This document shows, piece by piece, positions 1 through 8,106 of a DNA stretch of 33,744 bases. Position 1 is the first letter of the stretch; every line of letters begins with the position of its first letter. A program made the position numbers and the translations under genes. The notes under the pieces were generated by a model. That model was given only the letters and a program-made list of their open reading frames with translations. It did no database searches and had not been told where the DNA came from. This stretch comes from Pseudomonadota bacterium (GTDB lineage Bacteria > Pseudomonadota > Gammaproteobacteria > Burkholderiales > Burkholderiaceae_C), in NCBI GenBank assembly GCA_023460715.1, contig JAEWPH010000017.1:1-33744 (forward strand). Direction: 5' to 3'.

Positions 1-2860
1 GGCGGGTGCTGCCTTCGGCCTGCACGCGGCCGGCGCGCTCGCTGTCCCACAGCACGCGGGCGCGCACGGCATCGCCCTCGGCTTCGATCTGCACCTCGGC
101 CTGGCGCACGCCGGCGGGCGTGCCCGGGGTGCTGGCCGCCGCCTTGGGCGCGCCTTCCGCGGCGCCCTGGCCGCTGCTTTGCACGACCGTGGTGGGCGGC
201 AGTTCGCCGGCCAGCACGCGCAGGTCGCCATCCACACGGCGCAGGCTGGCGCGGGCGCGCAGCGTGTCGCCGGCATCGACGTCCCACTGGCCGTCCAGGA
301 TCAGGTTGCCGCCCAGGCCCAGGCGCTGCAGGGCCTGCTCGCCATCGGCCATGAAGGCGTCCGCCCACGCGGTGGGCAGGCCCTGCAGCTCGCCCTGGGT
401 GCGCAATTGCATGGCGCCCTGCGCGGTCTGTGCGTAGCGCACGGGCTGCCAGCGCAGCGTGGCCTGGCCCGGCTTGGGGCCGGCCACGGTGGCCTGGCCG
501 GCGGAGGTTTCCACCAGCAGCGACGGCGCCAGGCGCGCGGTGAGGCTGAGCGGCTGCGTGAGCTGCACCGTCCACGGGCCGGGTCGCTGGTCCAGCAGGG
601 CCAGCAGCTTGAGCGTGTCGATCTGCGCGCGCCATTGGCCCGGAGCGGTGCTGCCCGCCGTGGCGCGGGCCTGCAGCGTGGCGCGCTGTCCGCCCTGGCG
701 CACTTCGCCGTCCCAGGCCAGCGTGGCCTGGGCCACGGAGCCGGCGAGTTCCGCGCGCACGTCGCGCAGCTCGATGGTCATCGGGCCCGTGGCGCCGCCC
801 GGGCGCGGAGGCAGATCGGCCTGCAGGCGCGGTGTGCTCAGGCGGGCCTGCAGGTCGAACCGGCCGGCAGGCCCCGTGGCTGCAGGCGCTGGCCCGGCCA
901 GCAGGCCGGCGGCGTGCAGCTGGCGCTGCAGGTCTTGCCAGCCGCCGTTCCAGCGGGTCTGCAGCTGGGCATTGCCCTGCAGCGTAATGCCCTTCAGCGC
1001 CGACTGCAGGCCGGGCAGGGATTCGATCCAGCGCTGCAGGCGCTGCGCATCGGCCAGGCGCAGGTCCAGCGAGCCGTTGCCCGCGCGGGCCGCCATCTGG
1101 CCGTCCACCTGCAGCGTGGCGCCCGGCACCGTGGCCTGCAGTTGCCCTTGGGCGGAGGGCTCGTCCAGACCGATGCGCAGCTGGCGGGCCTGCACCTCGG
1201 CCTGCAGGGCCGACAGCTGCAGCCGCGCCAGCGTGAGCTGCTCGCCGCGCCAATTGCCGTCGGCCACCAGCCGGTCCAGCCGCAGCGCCGAGACCGTGCC
1301 TCCAGCGGACCGGCGGCCGGCGCCCGCACTGCCGATGTCGGCCGTGAAGCGCACCGCACCGTCCGCGCTGCCTTCGGCCTGGGCCTTGCCGTGCAATGGT
1401 GCGCTGTCCAGGCGGCTGTAGAGCAGATCCGGGCGCAGCGCGCGCACCGTGGCGCTGCCTTGCAGGGCCCGCGTGGCGGGCGTGAAGGCGCCCTGCAGCG
1501 CCACGCTGCCTTGGCCCACGCGCACTTGGGCCTGGGGCACCGTCCAGCGGGCGCCGTCGAAGGCGGCCTGGGCCTGCACCTCGTCCACCGGCAGGCGCTG
1601 GCGGTCCCAGGGGCCGGGCACGGCGTTGCGCAGTTGGGCCGAGATGTCCCAGCCCTGGGCAGGCGGCGTACCCGCCGGGGCCGCGGTGGTCTGCGCAGAG
1701 GACGCGGGCGTGGATGCAGCGGTGGCGGCCGGTGGCACCGTGGCCGCAGGTGCCGGGGGGGCGGCCGTGGCGACCGTGGGCTGCGCGTTCACCTCGCCGC
1801 TCAGCTGGGTCACCGGGGCCTGCGGCCACAGGGCCGCCAGGTTGACCGATTGCAGGGCGGCACGCGCCTGCAGCAGCGGCTGCGGCGCCCACGGCGCGAT
1901 CTGCGCCTGCACATCGGCGCGCATGGGTTCTGCCGGGACCGCGGGTGCGGAGGTCTTGCGCGCTGCGGCGGTGGCTGGCCGCGAGGCCTTGCCGGCAGGG
2001 GCCTGGGGCGTGGATGCAGCCGCCGATGCGGGAGGCTGCGCCTGGGCGGCAGACAACGGTGCCGCCTCGATCTGCGCCTGCAGCTGCAGGCGGGCCGCGG
2101 CGGTGGCGAGCGTGCCCTGGAGGGTGGCGTGCGCCTTGGCTTCGATCTCGTCGCCCTCGCCGGAAGGCGGCGGCGTGCGCACCAGGCCGTTCAGCGTGGC
2201 CTGCAGTGCCATGGGGGCCTGCGCGTCCAGCTGCACGCGGCCCGCGTAGCGGCCCTGCGCCCAGTCCAGGTTCTCGACCACCAGTTCGTGTTGCGTGCCG
2301 TTGTAGCGGTACGTGCCGGTCAGTTGGTGCACGGCGACCGGGTTGCTGCCGGCGGCCCACACGATCTCGTCTGCGCGGAACGGCAGTTCCACCTGCACGG
2401 GCAGGCGCAGTTCCTGCAGCGGCTGCGTGGGTTCGGTGCTGGCCGGTGCGTTCGCCTGCGGCGTGATCAGCACGCGGGTGGCATGCACCTCGCCCAGCTC
2501 GATCTTGCGCTGCAGTAGTGGGCCCAGGTGCCAGCCGATGCGGGCGTCCTGCACTTCCACGGCCAGGGACGGGCTGCTCCAGCGCAGCCAGCCGATGCGG
2601 CCGCCTGCGCGCAGCGATCCGCTCACGTCGCGCGTCTCCAGCGTCTGCCCCGCGGGCAGGTACATCGCCACGCGCGTCAGCGTGGCGGCCAGCGACTGGT
2701 TGCCACCGGCCCACCACCAGGCGGCGCCCAGCAGCAGGAACAGCAGCGCGAAGACGGCGGCCACGCTCCACAGCGCGATGCGCCAGCCGCGCCGGCGCCG
2801 CGGCACCGGCTGGGGGGCCACGGCGGCGGCGTACGGGTCAGGGGTGTGATGGGTCGCCAT
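1..2860 (-). CDS. tamB: TamB, inner-membrane translocation/assembly protein (3' part missing)
   Basis: TamB is a very long, beta-rich periplasmic protein anchored in the inner membrane. With TamA it supports assembly of outer-membrane proteins and, in the AsmA-like family, lipid transport between the membranes. The ATG lies at 2860-2858, six bases after the tamA stop, so the two genes are probably translated as a pair. About 953 codons read open to the window edge with no stop. The N-terminus has a short cytoplasmic stretch with PRRRRGWR and one membrane helix (about residues 27-49). The rest alternates short polar and hydrophobic strands, as expected for an AsmA/TamB beta-taco. Two Pro/Ala/Thr-rich low-complexity linkers occur near residues 255-300 and 350-400. 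The conserved C-terminal TamB domain (DUF490) would lie beyond the left edge and cannot be checked. The identification rests on tamA linkage, the N-terminal anchor and composition. Confidence 0.88.
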   Translation of the reverse strand, partial: MATHHTPDPYAAAVAPQPVPRRRRGWRIALWSVAAVFALLFLLLGAAWWWAGGNQSLAATLTRVAMYLPAGQTLETRDVSGSLRAGGRIGWLRWSSPSLAVEVQDARIGWHLGPLLQRKIELGEVHATRVLITPQANAPASTEPTQPLQELRLPVQVELPFRADEIVWAAGSNPVAVHQLTGTYRYNGTQHELVVENLDWAQGRYAGRVQLDAQAPMALQATLNGLVRTPPPSGEGDEIEAKAHATLQGTLATAAARLQLQAQIEAAPLSAAQAQPPASAAASTPQAPAGKASRPATAAARKTSAPAVPAEPMRADVQAQIAPWAPQPLLQARAALQSVNLAALWPQAPVTQLSGEVNAQPTVATAAPPAPAATVPPAATAASTPASSAQTTAAPAGTPPAQGWDISAQLRNAVPGPWDRQRLPVDEVQAQAAFDGARWTVPQAQVRVGQGSVALQGAFTPATRALQGSATVRALRPDLLYSRLDSAPLHGKAQAEGSADGAVRFTADIGSAGAGRRSAGGTVSALRLDRLVADGNWRGEQLTLARLQLSALQAEVQARQLRIGLDEPSAQGQLQATVPGATLQVDGQMAARAGNGSLDLRLADAQRLQRWIESLPGLQSALKGITLQGNAQLQTRWNGGWQDLQRQLHAAGLLAGPAPAATGPAGRFDLQARLSTPRLQADLPPRPGGATGPMTIELRDVRAELAGSVAQATLAWDGEVRQGGQRATLQARATAGSTAPGQWRAQIDTLKLLALLDQRPGPWTVQLTQPLSLTARLAPSLLVETSAGQATVAGPKPGQATLRWQPVRYAQTAQGAMQLRTQGELQGLPTAWADAFMADGEQALQRLGLGGNLILDGQWDVDAGDTLRARASLRRVDGDLRVLAGELPPTTVVQSSGQGAAEGAPKAAASTPGTPAGVRQAEVQIEAEGDAVRARVLWDSERAGRVQAEGSTR

Positions 2861-2866
2861 GGCCGA

Positions 2867-4789
2867 TCAGAAGCTGAAGCCCAGGCGCAGGTGCAGGCGC
2901 ACCTCCTGGCTCTTGACGCCATACGCCACGTCCGCCTGCAGCGGACCGACCGGGCTGGCCCAGCGCAGGCCGGCGCCCACGCCCACGCGGGGCTCCAGGT
3001 CGCCCGGCTTGTCGGCCACCGCGCCGGCGTCGATGAACACGGCGCTCTCGAAATCGGTGCGGTTGCCGCGCAGGGTGATGGGACGCTGCCACTCGGCGCT
3101 GGCCACCGCGAGGTAGCGGCCGCCGTACAGCGTGTCGTTGTCGGTGCGCGCGCCGATCTTGCGGTAGCCGTAGCCGCGCACGGTGGTGTCGCCGCCGGTG
3201 ATGAACAGCAGGTTGGCCGGAATGTCCGCGCCGTCGCGGGCGAACACCGCGCCGCCTTCGGCGCGCAGCGCCACGCGGCTGCTGCGCCGGATGCCTTCGC
3301 CCATGTCCACCCGGCCGGTGGCGATGAACGACTGCCAGCGCAGCCGGGTGCGCACGAACGGATCGCGCTCGGGCCGCAGCGTGGTGCCCACGCCCACCTC
3401 GGCCGCAATGCCGTAGCCGCGCGTGGGGGCGGTGTTGTTGTTGAAGTAGCGCCCCGTCCAGCCGTAGTTGGCGCTGATGGCGGCACTGGAGGGCGGCGGA
3501 TCGGTACCCTGGTTGGCCGATGTGTCGTACTGCAGGAAGTAGCTGCGGTCGATGTGGTCGGTGCTCTTGTTGCGCCCGCCACGCAGCTGGGTGCTGTTGA
3601 CCTCGTAGCTGCCGGTGGTCTCGCGCTGCAGCTGCGCGCCGGTGAACCAGCGCCAGCCGTTCTCGCCGGGCAGGGCCGTCCATTCGGTCGAGGCCAGCTT
3701 GTTCTTGCGGTCGACCGAGAGCTTGCTCACCGCGCGCCAGCCGATGCCCGGCAGGCGGTTGTGGATGTGGTCCAGGCTGAGGCGCGGGCCGCTGTCGGTG
3801 GAGATGCCGACCCCGAACACGGCCTTCTGCAGCGGCGCCTCGCGCACTTGGGCGATCACCGGCGCAGCCTGCGGGTCCACGCCGGCCTGCGTGTCGATGG
3901 TGAGGAACACCGCGTCGTAATAGCCGCTGCTGGCCAGGCGCTGCTGGGCGTCGAGCAACTGCGACTCGCTGTAGTCGGCGCCTTCCGGCAGGCGGGCGAT
4001 GCGGCGGGCGCCGTCCGGGTCGTAGCGGGTGCTGCCCTGCACGCGCAGCGCGCCGAAGCGGTACGGCGGGCCGGGCGCGTAGGTCACGTCCAGCTTGGCC
4101 TGGTTGGCGTCGGCGTCGATCTCGGCGCGGCTGTTGGCGATGCTGGCCGTGGGGTAGCGCGTGGCCTGCAGCTGGCGCAGCCCTTGCGACTTGGCGCCGT
4201 CCCAGCCCGACTGCGTGAAGGGCTGGCCGGGCTGCAGCGACCAGTCGCGCTGGATGCGGGCCTTGCGGCGCGCGAACTCCGGCGCCTCGGCCGTATCGCC
4301 GGTGAAGCGGATGTCGGCACTGGCGACCTTGGTCTGCGGCCCGGGCTCCACGGTCACGGTGATGGTGTGCGGTGGGCGGTCTGCCTCCTGCACGTCGCGC
4401 ATCTCGATGGTGATGGTGGGGCTGAAGTAGCCCAGCGTGCCGAGCAGGTCGCGCGCATTGGCGTCGGCCGCGCCCAGGAGGCGGGAGAGCTCGGTGGCCT
4501 GCAGGTCGGGCAGCTTGCGAAAGCGCTGCAGCTCCATGTGGCGGCTGAGGTGCTCGCGGATGGCGTCGGGCGCTTTCACTTCGAGCGTGAAGGCGTCCGG
4601 GCCGCTGGCCGGGCCGGCATCGGTCTGCAGGGTGCCGTCGGTTTCCGCTGTCGCAGCTTCTTCGGTGCTTTTGTCACGGGAGCCGGGGAGCAGGCTGCAA
4701 CCCTGCAGGGCGAGCAGGCCGCAGAGGAGCAGCAGCGCCGGCCAGCGGGCCGGCACCCCGCGTCTGGCAAAGGGGCGCAATACGTTCAA
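2867..4789 (-). CDS. tamA: TamA, BamA/Omp85-family outer-membrane assembly protein
   Basis: This is an Omp85-family outer-membrane protein of 640 residues, the outer-membrane partner of TamB. Residues about 60-330 look like POTRA repeats (for example EHLSRHMELQRFRKLPDL and the DVTYAPGPPYRFG strand). The C-terminal half is a 16-strand-type barrel containing the GGDTTVRGYGYRKIG segment, which carries the conserved VRGY/F loop-6 motif. The chain ends in LHLRLGFSF, with a terminal Phe as in a beta-signal. The N-terminus has a hydrophobic export signal ending in LALQGC (Cys31), which resembles a lipoprotein cleavage site and is not usual for TamA. The start used is a TTG (4789-4787) with no clear ribosome-binding site. 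No ATG lies in frame just upstream, so the exact start is uncertain. The gene is the first of a tamA-tamB pair. Confidence 0.92.
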   Translation of the reverse strand: MNVLRPFARRGVPARWPALLLLCGLLALQGCSLLPGSRDKSTEEAATAETDGTLQTDAGPASGPDAFTLEVKAPDAIREHLSRHMELQRFRKLPDLQATELSRLLGAADANARDLLGTLGYFSPTITIEMRDVQEADRPPHTITVTVEPGPQTKVASADIRFTGDTAEAPEFARRKARIQRDWSLQPGQPFTQSGWDGAKSQGLRQLQATRYPTASIANSRAEIDADANQAKLDVTYAPGPPYRFGALRVQGSTRYDPDGARRIARLPEGADYSESQLLDAQQRLASSGYYDAVFLTIDTQAGVDPQAAPVIAQVREAPLQKAVFGVGISTDSGPRLSLDHIHNRLPGIGWRAVSKLSVDRKNKLASTEWTALPGENGWRWFTGAQLQRETTGSYEVNSTQLRGGRNKSTDHIDRSYFLQYDTSANQGTDPPPSSAAISANYGWTGRYFNNNTAPTRGYGIAAEVGVGTTLRPERDPFVRTRLRWQSFIATGRVDMGEGIRRSSRVALRAEGGAVFARDGADIPANLLFITGGDTTVRGYGYRKIGARTDNDTLYGGRYLAVASAEWQRPITLRGNRTDFESAVFIDAGAVADKPGDLEPRVGVGAGLRWASPVGPLQADVAYGVKSQEVRLHLRLGFSF

Positions 4790-4952
4790 GGCAGCGAACA
4801 GGGTAAAGAGGGCAGGGCGCGAGCGCCGGACTTCCGATGCGTCCCGGGGGGATGGCAGCGACCATCGCTGCGATCATGCCCGCGCGCGCGCACAAGGGTT
4901 GTCAGACGGGGCCGCCGATCGGGCGACTCCCGGGAGGGACCGGGCCTATTGT

Positions 4953-6140
4953 CTACTTGGACAGCAGCCGCATGGTCTCTTCGAGCCCCTTCAGGGACAA
5001 CGGGTACATGCGCTGGCCCATGAGCTGCTGGATGATGCTGATGCTCTGGCGGTACTGCCAAACGCCTTGGGGTTCGGGATTGATCCACGCGAACTTCGGG
5101 AAGGCATGCGTGAGCCGCTGCAGCCACTCGGCACCGGCTTCCTCGTTGTTGTATTCCACGCTGCCGCCGGGCTGCAGGATCTCGTAGGGGCTCATGGTCG
5201 CATCGCCCACGAAGATCAGCTTGTAGTCCTTGTTGTACTTGCGGATGATGTCCCAGGTCGGGAACTTCTCCGCGAAGCGGCGGCGGTTGTTCTTCCACAT
5301 GAAGTCGTACACGCAGTTGTGGAAGTAATAGAACTCCAGGTGCTTGAATTCCGTCTTCACGGCGCTGAAGAGTTCTTCCACCCGCTGGATGTGTTCATCC
5401 ATGGTGCCGCCCACGTCCATCAGCAGCAGCACCTTCACGTTGTTGTGCCGCTCGGGGACCATCTTGATGTCGAGGTAGCCGGCATTGGCCGCCGTGCTGC
5501 GGATGGTGTCGGGCAGGTCCAGTTCCAGCTCATGCCCCTCGCGCGCGAACCTGCGCAGCCGGCGCAACGCCACCTTGATGTTGCGCGTGCCCAGCTCCTG
5601 CTGGTCGTCGTAGTCCTTGTAGGCGCGCTGGTCCCACACCTTCACCGCGCTCCTGTTCTTGCCCGCGCCGCCGATGCGCACGCCCTGCGGGTTGTAGCCG
5701 CCGTGGCCGAAGGGGCTGGTGCCGCCCGTGCCGATCCATTTGCTGCCGCCCTCGTGGCGCTCCTGCTGCTCTTCGAGCCGCTTCTTGAGCGTCTCCATCA
5801 GCTCGTCCCAGTCCATCTTGGCGATGGCGGCCTTCTGCTCGGGCGTCAGCTCGCGCTCCAGCACCTTGCGCAGCCAGTCGGCGGGCACTTCCTGGCGGAA
5901 GTCGGCCACCATCTCCACGCCCTTGAAGTAGGCGCCGAAGGCGCGGTCGAACTTGTCGAAGTGCTTCTCGTCCTTGACCAGCACGGTGCGGGCGAGGTGG
6001 TAGAAGTCGTCGATGCTCCAGCCATCGTCGGATTTCGGGCCGACCACGCCGGCCTGCAGCGCTTCCAGCAGCGTGAGGTATTCCTTCACCGATACCGGCA
6101 GCTTGGCCGCGCGCATGGTGTAGAAAAAGTCGATCAGCAT
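4953..6140 (-). CDS. VWA-domain protein (CoxE-like), MoxR partner
   Basis: A 395-residue soluble protein with an N-terminal helical region and a C-terminal von Willebrand A domain. The metal-site strand reads VLLLMDVGGTMDEH (Asp242), so the usual DxSxS motif is DxGGT; later VWA segments include EFYYFHN and LIFVGDATMSPYEI. In the known family, VWA proteins of this type work with MoxR AAA+ ATPases as a chaperone pair that matures or inserts cofactors into other proteins; the client here is not visible. A MoxR gene lies upstream on the same strand, separated by two small genes, and the pairing is inferred from that. A good ribosome-binding site (AGGAAA) precedes the ATG. The gene starts directly after a copy of the dispersed repeat at 6156-6222. 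Confidence 0.85.
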   Translation of the reverse strand: MLIDFFYTMRAAKLPVSVKEYLTLLEALQAGVVGPKSDDGWSIDDFYHLARTVLVKDEKHFDKFDRAFGAYFKGVEMVADFRQEVPADWLRKVLERELTPEQKAAIAKMDWDELMETLKKRLEEQQERHEGGSKWIGTGGTSPFGHGGYNPQGVRIGGAGKNRSAVKVWDQRAYKDYDDQQELGTRNIKVALRRLRRFAREGHELELDLPDTIRSTAANAGYLDIKMVPERHNNVKVLLLMDVGGTMDEHIQRVEELFSAVKTEFKHLEFYYFHNCVYDFMWKNNRRRFAEKFPTWDIIRKYNKDYKLIFVGDATMSPYEILQPGGSVEYNNEEAGAEWLQRLTHAFPKFAWINPEPQGVWQYRQSISIIQQLMGQRMYPLSLKGLEETMRLLSK

Positions 6141-6155
6141 GGCGGTTTCCTGGGG

Positions 6156-6222
6156 TTCAAGCTAAATCGGCCTCTAGCGCTTATTCTTTCTGCGCATGCT
6201 GCTGCAAAAGGTATAGCAATTG
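6156..6222 (-). repeat. Dispersed intergenic repeat, copy 1 (overlaps end of the acetyltransferase gene)
   Basis: Read on the minus strand it runs from CAATTGCTATA to GGCCGATTTAGCTTGAA. It matches the copy at 31483-31549 at both ends and shares GCGC arms in the middle. It encodes the last 13 codons and the TAA stop of the acetyltransferase gene and ends just before the ribosome-binding site of the VWA gene. I remember similar elements as common in Comamonadaceae genomes, but copy number was not searched. Confidence 0.75.
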
Positions 6223-6783
6223 GGCGCGCGCCTCGGGCCACTCGCCACTGCGCATGCTGTACATCACCGTGTCGCGGATGGTGCCGTCCCGGCGCGGCGC
6301 GTGGCCGCGCAGCACGCCGTCCTTCTTCGCGCCCAGGCGTTCGATGGCGCGCTGCGAGGCGAAGTTGTAGTTGTCGGTGCGCCAGCCCACCACGTGGCAG
6401 CCCAGCGTATCGAAGGCATGGGTCAGCAGCAACAGCTTGGCGGTGGTGTTCACGTGCGTGCGTTGCACGCGCTTGGCGTACCAGGTGTAGCCGATCTCCA
6501 CGCGCTTCACGGCCGGCACGATGTCGTGGTAGCTGCTGGTGCCGATGACCTGGCCGGTGGCTTCTTCCACAACGGCAAATGCGAAGCGGTGGCCTTGGGC
6601 GCGGCCCTCCAGGGCCGTTTCGATGTAGGCGCGTGTGTCTTGGGGCTCGGGCACCGAGGTGATGCGCAGCTTCCACAGCTCGCCGTCGGCAGCGGCCGCG
6701 GCCAGGCCGGGTTCATGGGACAGAGCCAGCGGCTCCAGGCGGATGCCGCGGTCCTGCAGGGTCACGGGTTCAACGAATGCCAT
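6181..6783 (-). CDS. GNAT-family N-acetyltransferase (RimJ/RimL type)
   Basis: A 200-residue acyl-CoA-dependent acetyltransferase of the RimJ/RimL branch, which acetylates protein N-termini or small amines; the substrate is unknown. Visible marks are the N-terminal LQDRGIRLEPLALSHEPGL strand, RFAFAVVEEATGQVIGTSSYHDI, the EIGYTWYAKRVQRTHVNTTAKLLLL segment around the acetyl-CoA pyrophosphate loop, and the NYNFASQRAIERLGAKKDGVLRGH motif near the C-terminus. The ATG at 6783 follows an AAGGA site about 10 bases away. The last residues (QLLYLLQQHAQKE) and the stop come from a dispersed repeat, so the natural C-terminus may have been replaced. The gene sits between the MoxR and VWA genes on the same strand and has no obvious functional link to them. 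Confidence 0.88.
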   Translation of the reverse strand: MAFVEPVTLQDRGIRLEPLALSHEPGLAAAAADGELWKLRITSVPEPQDTRAYIETALEGRAQGHRFAFAVVEEATGQVIGTSSYHDIVPAVKRVEIGYTWYAKRVQRTHVNTTAKLLLLTHAFDTLGCHVVGWRTDNYNFASQRAIERLGAKKDGVLRGHAPRRDGTIRDTVMYSMRSGEWPEARAQLLYLLQQHAQKE

Positions 6784-6809
6784 GGGGGGTCGGTCCTTCG
6801 GAAAACAGT

Positions 6810-7043
6810 TCAGGGGGTTTCGGGCTTCTTCTTGCGCGCGGCACGCCAGCGCCGGGCTCCGTGCAGGCCCAGCCCGCCGCCCAGCCCCACCAGCGCAATG
6901 CCCAGGAGGCTGGCGGCGCCGTAGCCTTCGGCAAAGATGTCGAAGCCGAGCAGGTGGCCGATCCAGTAGCCCAGCAGGGCGCCGCCCACGAAGCCCACCG
7001 CATCCGAAACGCCTTCGAGCAAGAGCCGCTGTGCATCAGCCAT
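6810..7043 (-). CDS. Small glycine-rich membrane protein, unknown function
   Basis: A 77-residue protein with two hydrophobic, glycine-rich segments (VGFVGGALLGYWIGHLLGF and AASLLGIALVGLGGGLGLHG) and a basic tail (RRWRAARKKKPETP), so two membrane helices with a cytoplasmic end are likely. An AAAGGACA ribosome-binding site lies seven bases before the ATG, and codon use matches the neighbours. It lies downstream of moxR and 26 bases before the acetyltransferase, so co-transcription is plausible. I do not recognise a family. Confidence 0.72.
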   Translation of the reverse strand: MADAQRLLLEGVSDAVGFVGGALLGYWIGHLLGFDIFAEGYGAASLLGIALVGLGGGLGLHGARRWRAARKKKPETP

Positions 7044-7152
7044 GGAATGTCCTTTCCGGGTGTCTTCGATTCAGCCGGTGCCGGGCGCTGCAGGCAGCCC
7101 CGTTCACCGGGCGGTGGCAGAGCCGCAGCGCAACGCGGCGGGGCTCGGAGGG

Positions 7153-8007
7153 TCAGCGGTTCCTCTGGTTCATGAACACCAGCTTCTCGAACAGGCTCAC
7201 ATCCTGTTCGTTCTTGAGCAGGGCGCCCACCAGCGGCGGGATGGCGACCTTGTTGTCGGCACTCTGCAGCGCTTGCAGCGGAATGTCCTCGGCCACCAGC
7301 AGCTTGAGCCAGTCGATCAGCTCGCTGGTGGACGGCTTCTTCTTCAGGCCGGGCAGATTGCGCACGTCGTAGAAGGTCTTCATCGCCACCGTGAGCAGCT
7401 CGCTCTTGAGGGTGGGGAAGTGCACGTCGACGATCTTCTTCATCGTCTCGGCTTCGGGGAACTTGATGTAGTGGAAGAAGCAGCGGCGCAGGAAGGCGTC
7501 CGGCAGCTCCTTCTCGTTGTTGGAGGTGATGAACACCAGCGGCCGGTGCTTGGCGCGGATCAGCTCGCGCGTCTCGTAGCAGTAGAACTCCATGCGGTCG
7601 ATCTCGCGCAGCAGATCGTTCGGGAATTCGATGTCGGCCTTGTCGATCTCGTCGATCAGCAGCGCCACGGGCTGGTCGGCGGTGAAGGCCTGCCACAGCA
7701 CGCCCTGCACGATGTAGTTGCGGATGTCCTTGACGCGCTCGCTGCTGTCCGCGTCGCCCAATTGGCTGTCGCGCAGCCGGCTCACGGCGTCGTATTCATA
7801 CAGGCCCTGCTGCGCCTTGGTGGTGGACTTGATGTGCCACTGCAGCAGCGGCATGCCCAAGCCGGCCGCGACCTCTTCGGCCAGCATCGTCTTGCCGGTA
7901 CCGGGCTCGCCTTTGACGAGCAGCGGCCGTTGCAATGTAATGGCCGCATTCACGGCCAGCATCAGGTCTTGGGTGGCGACGTAATTCTCGGAACCTTGGA
8001 ATTTCAT
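7153..8007 (-). CDS. MoxR-family AAA+ ATPase
   Basis: A 284-residue AAA+ ATPase of the MoxR group. The Walker A motif is GEPGTGKT (residues 33-40), Walker B is ALLIDEIDKAD (near residue 117), and the sensor-1/arginine-finger region reads LVFITSNNEKELPDAFLRRCFFHYIKFPE. MoxR proteins act as chaperone-like ATPases together with VWA proteins, often in metal-enzyme maturation or stress response. The likely partner is the VWA gene ending at 4953, about 1 kb downstream on the same strand. The start is ATG at 8007 with a weak AAGG site. The gene diverges from cytochrome c4 across about 100 bases. Confidence 0.9.
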   Translation of the reverse strand: MKFQGSENYVATQDLMLAVNAAITLQRPLLVKGEPGTGKTMLAEEVAAGLGMPLLQWHIKSTTKAQQGLYEYDAVSRLRDSQLGDADSSERVKDIRNYIVQGVLWQAFTADQPVALLIDEIDKADIEFPNDLLREIDRMEFYCYETRELIRAKHRPLVFITSNNEKELPDAFLRRCFFHYIKFPEAETMKKIVDVHFPTLKSELLTVAMKTFYDVRNLPGLKKKPSTSELIDWLKLLVAEDIPLQALQSADNKVAIPPLVGALLKNEQDVSLFEKLVFMNQRNR

Positions 8008-8106
8008 GGGCCTTGAATAGGGTAATCGTTGATAAAGGAGGTGGACGACCCCCTCCTATAATTCTTCTCATTAGAGAGACAACCACCACGGGATTGTGCG
8101 CGCAAA

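Noticed and set aside
179..2518. A 779-codon open frame on the plus strand
   Set aside because: It is antisense to tamB, rich in Arg/Gln/Gly/Ala with no domain pattern. It arises because high-GC coding DNA has few stops on the opposite strand.
2528..5023. An 831-codon open frame on the plus strand
   Set aside because: Antisense to tamA and the start of tamB; composition is that of a shadow frame, whereas the minus strand encodes clear Omp85 motifs.
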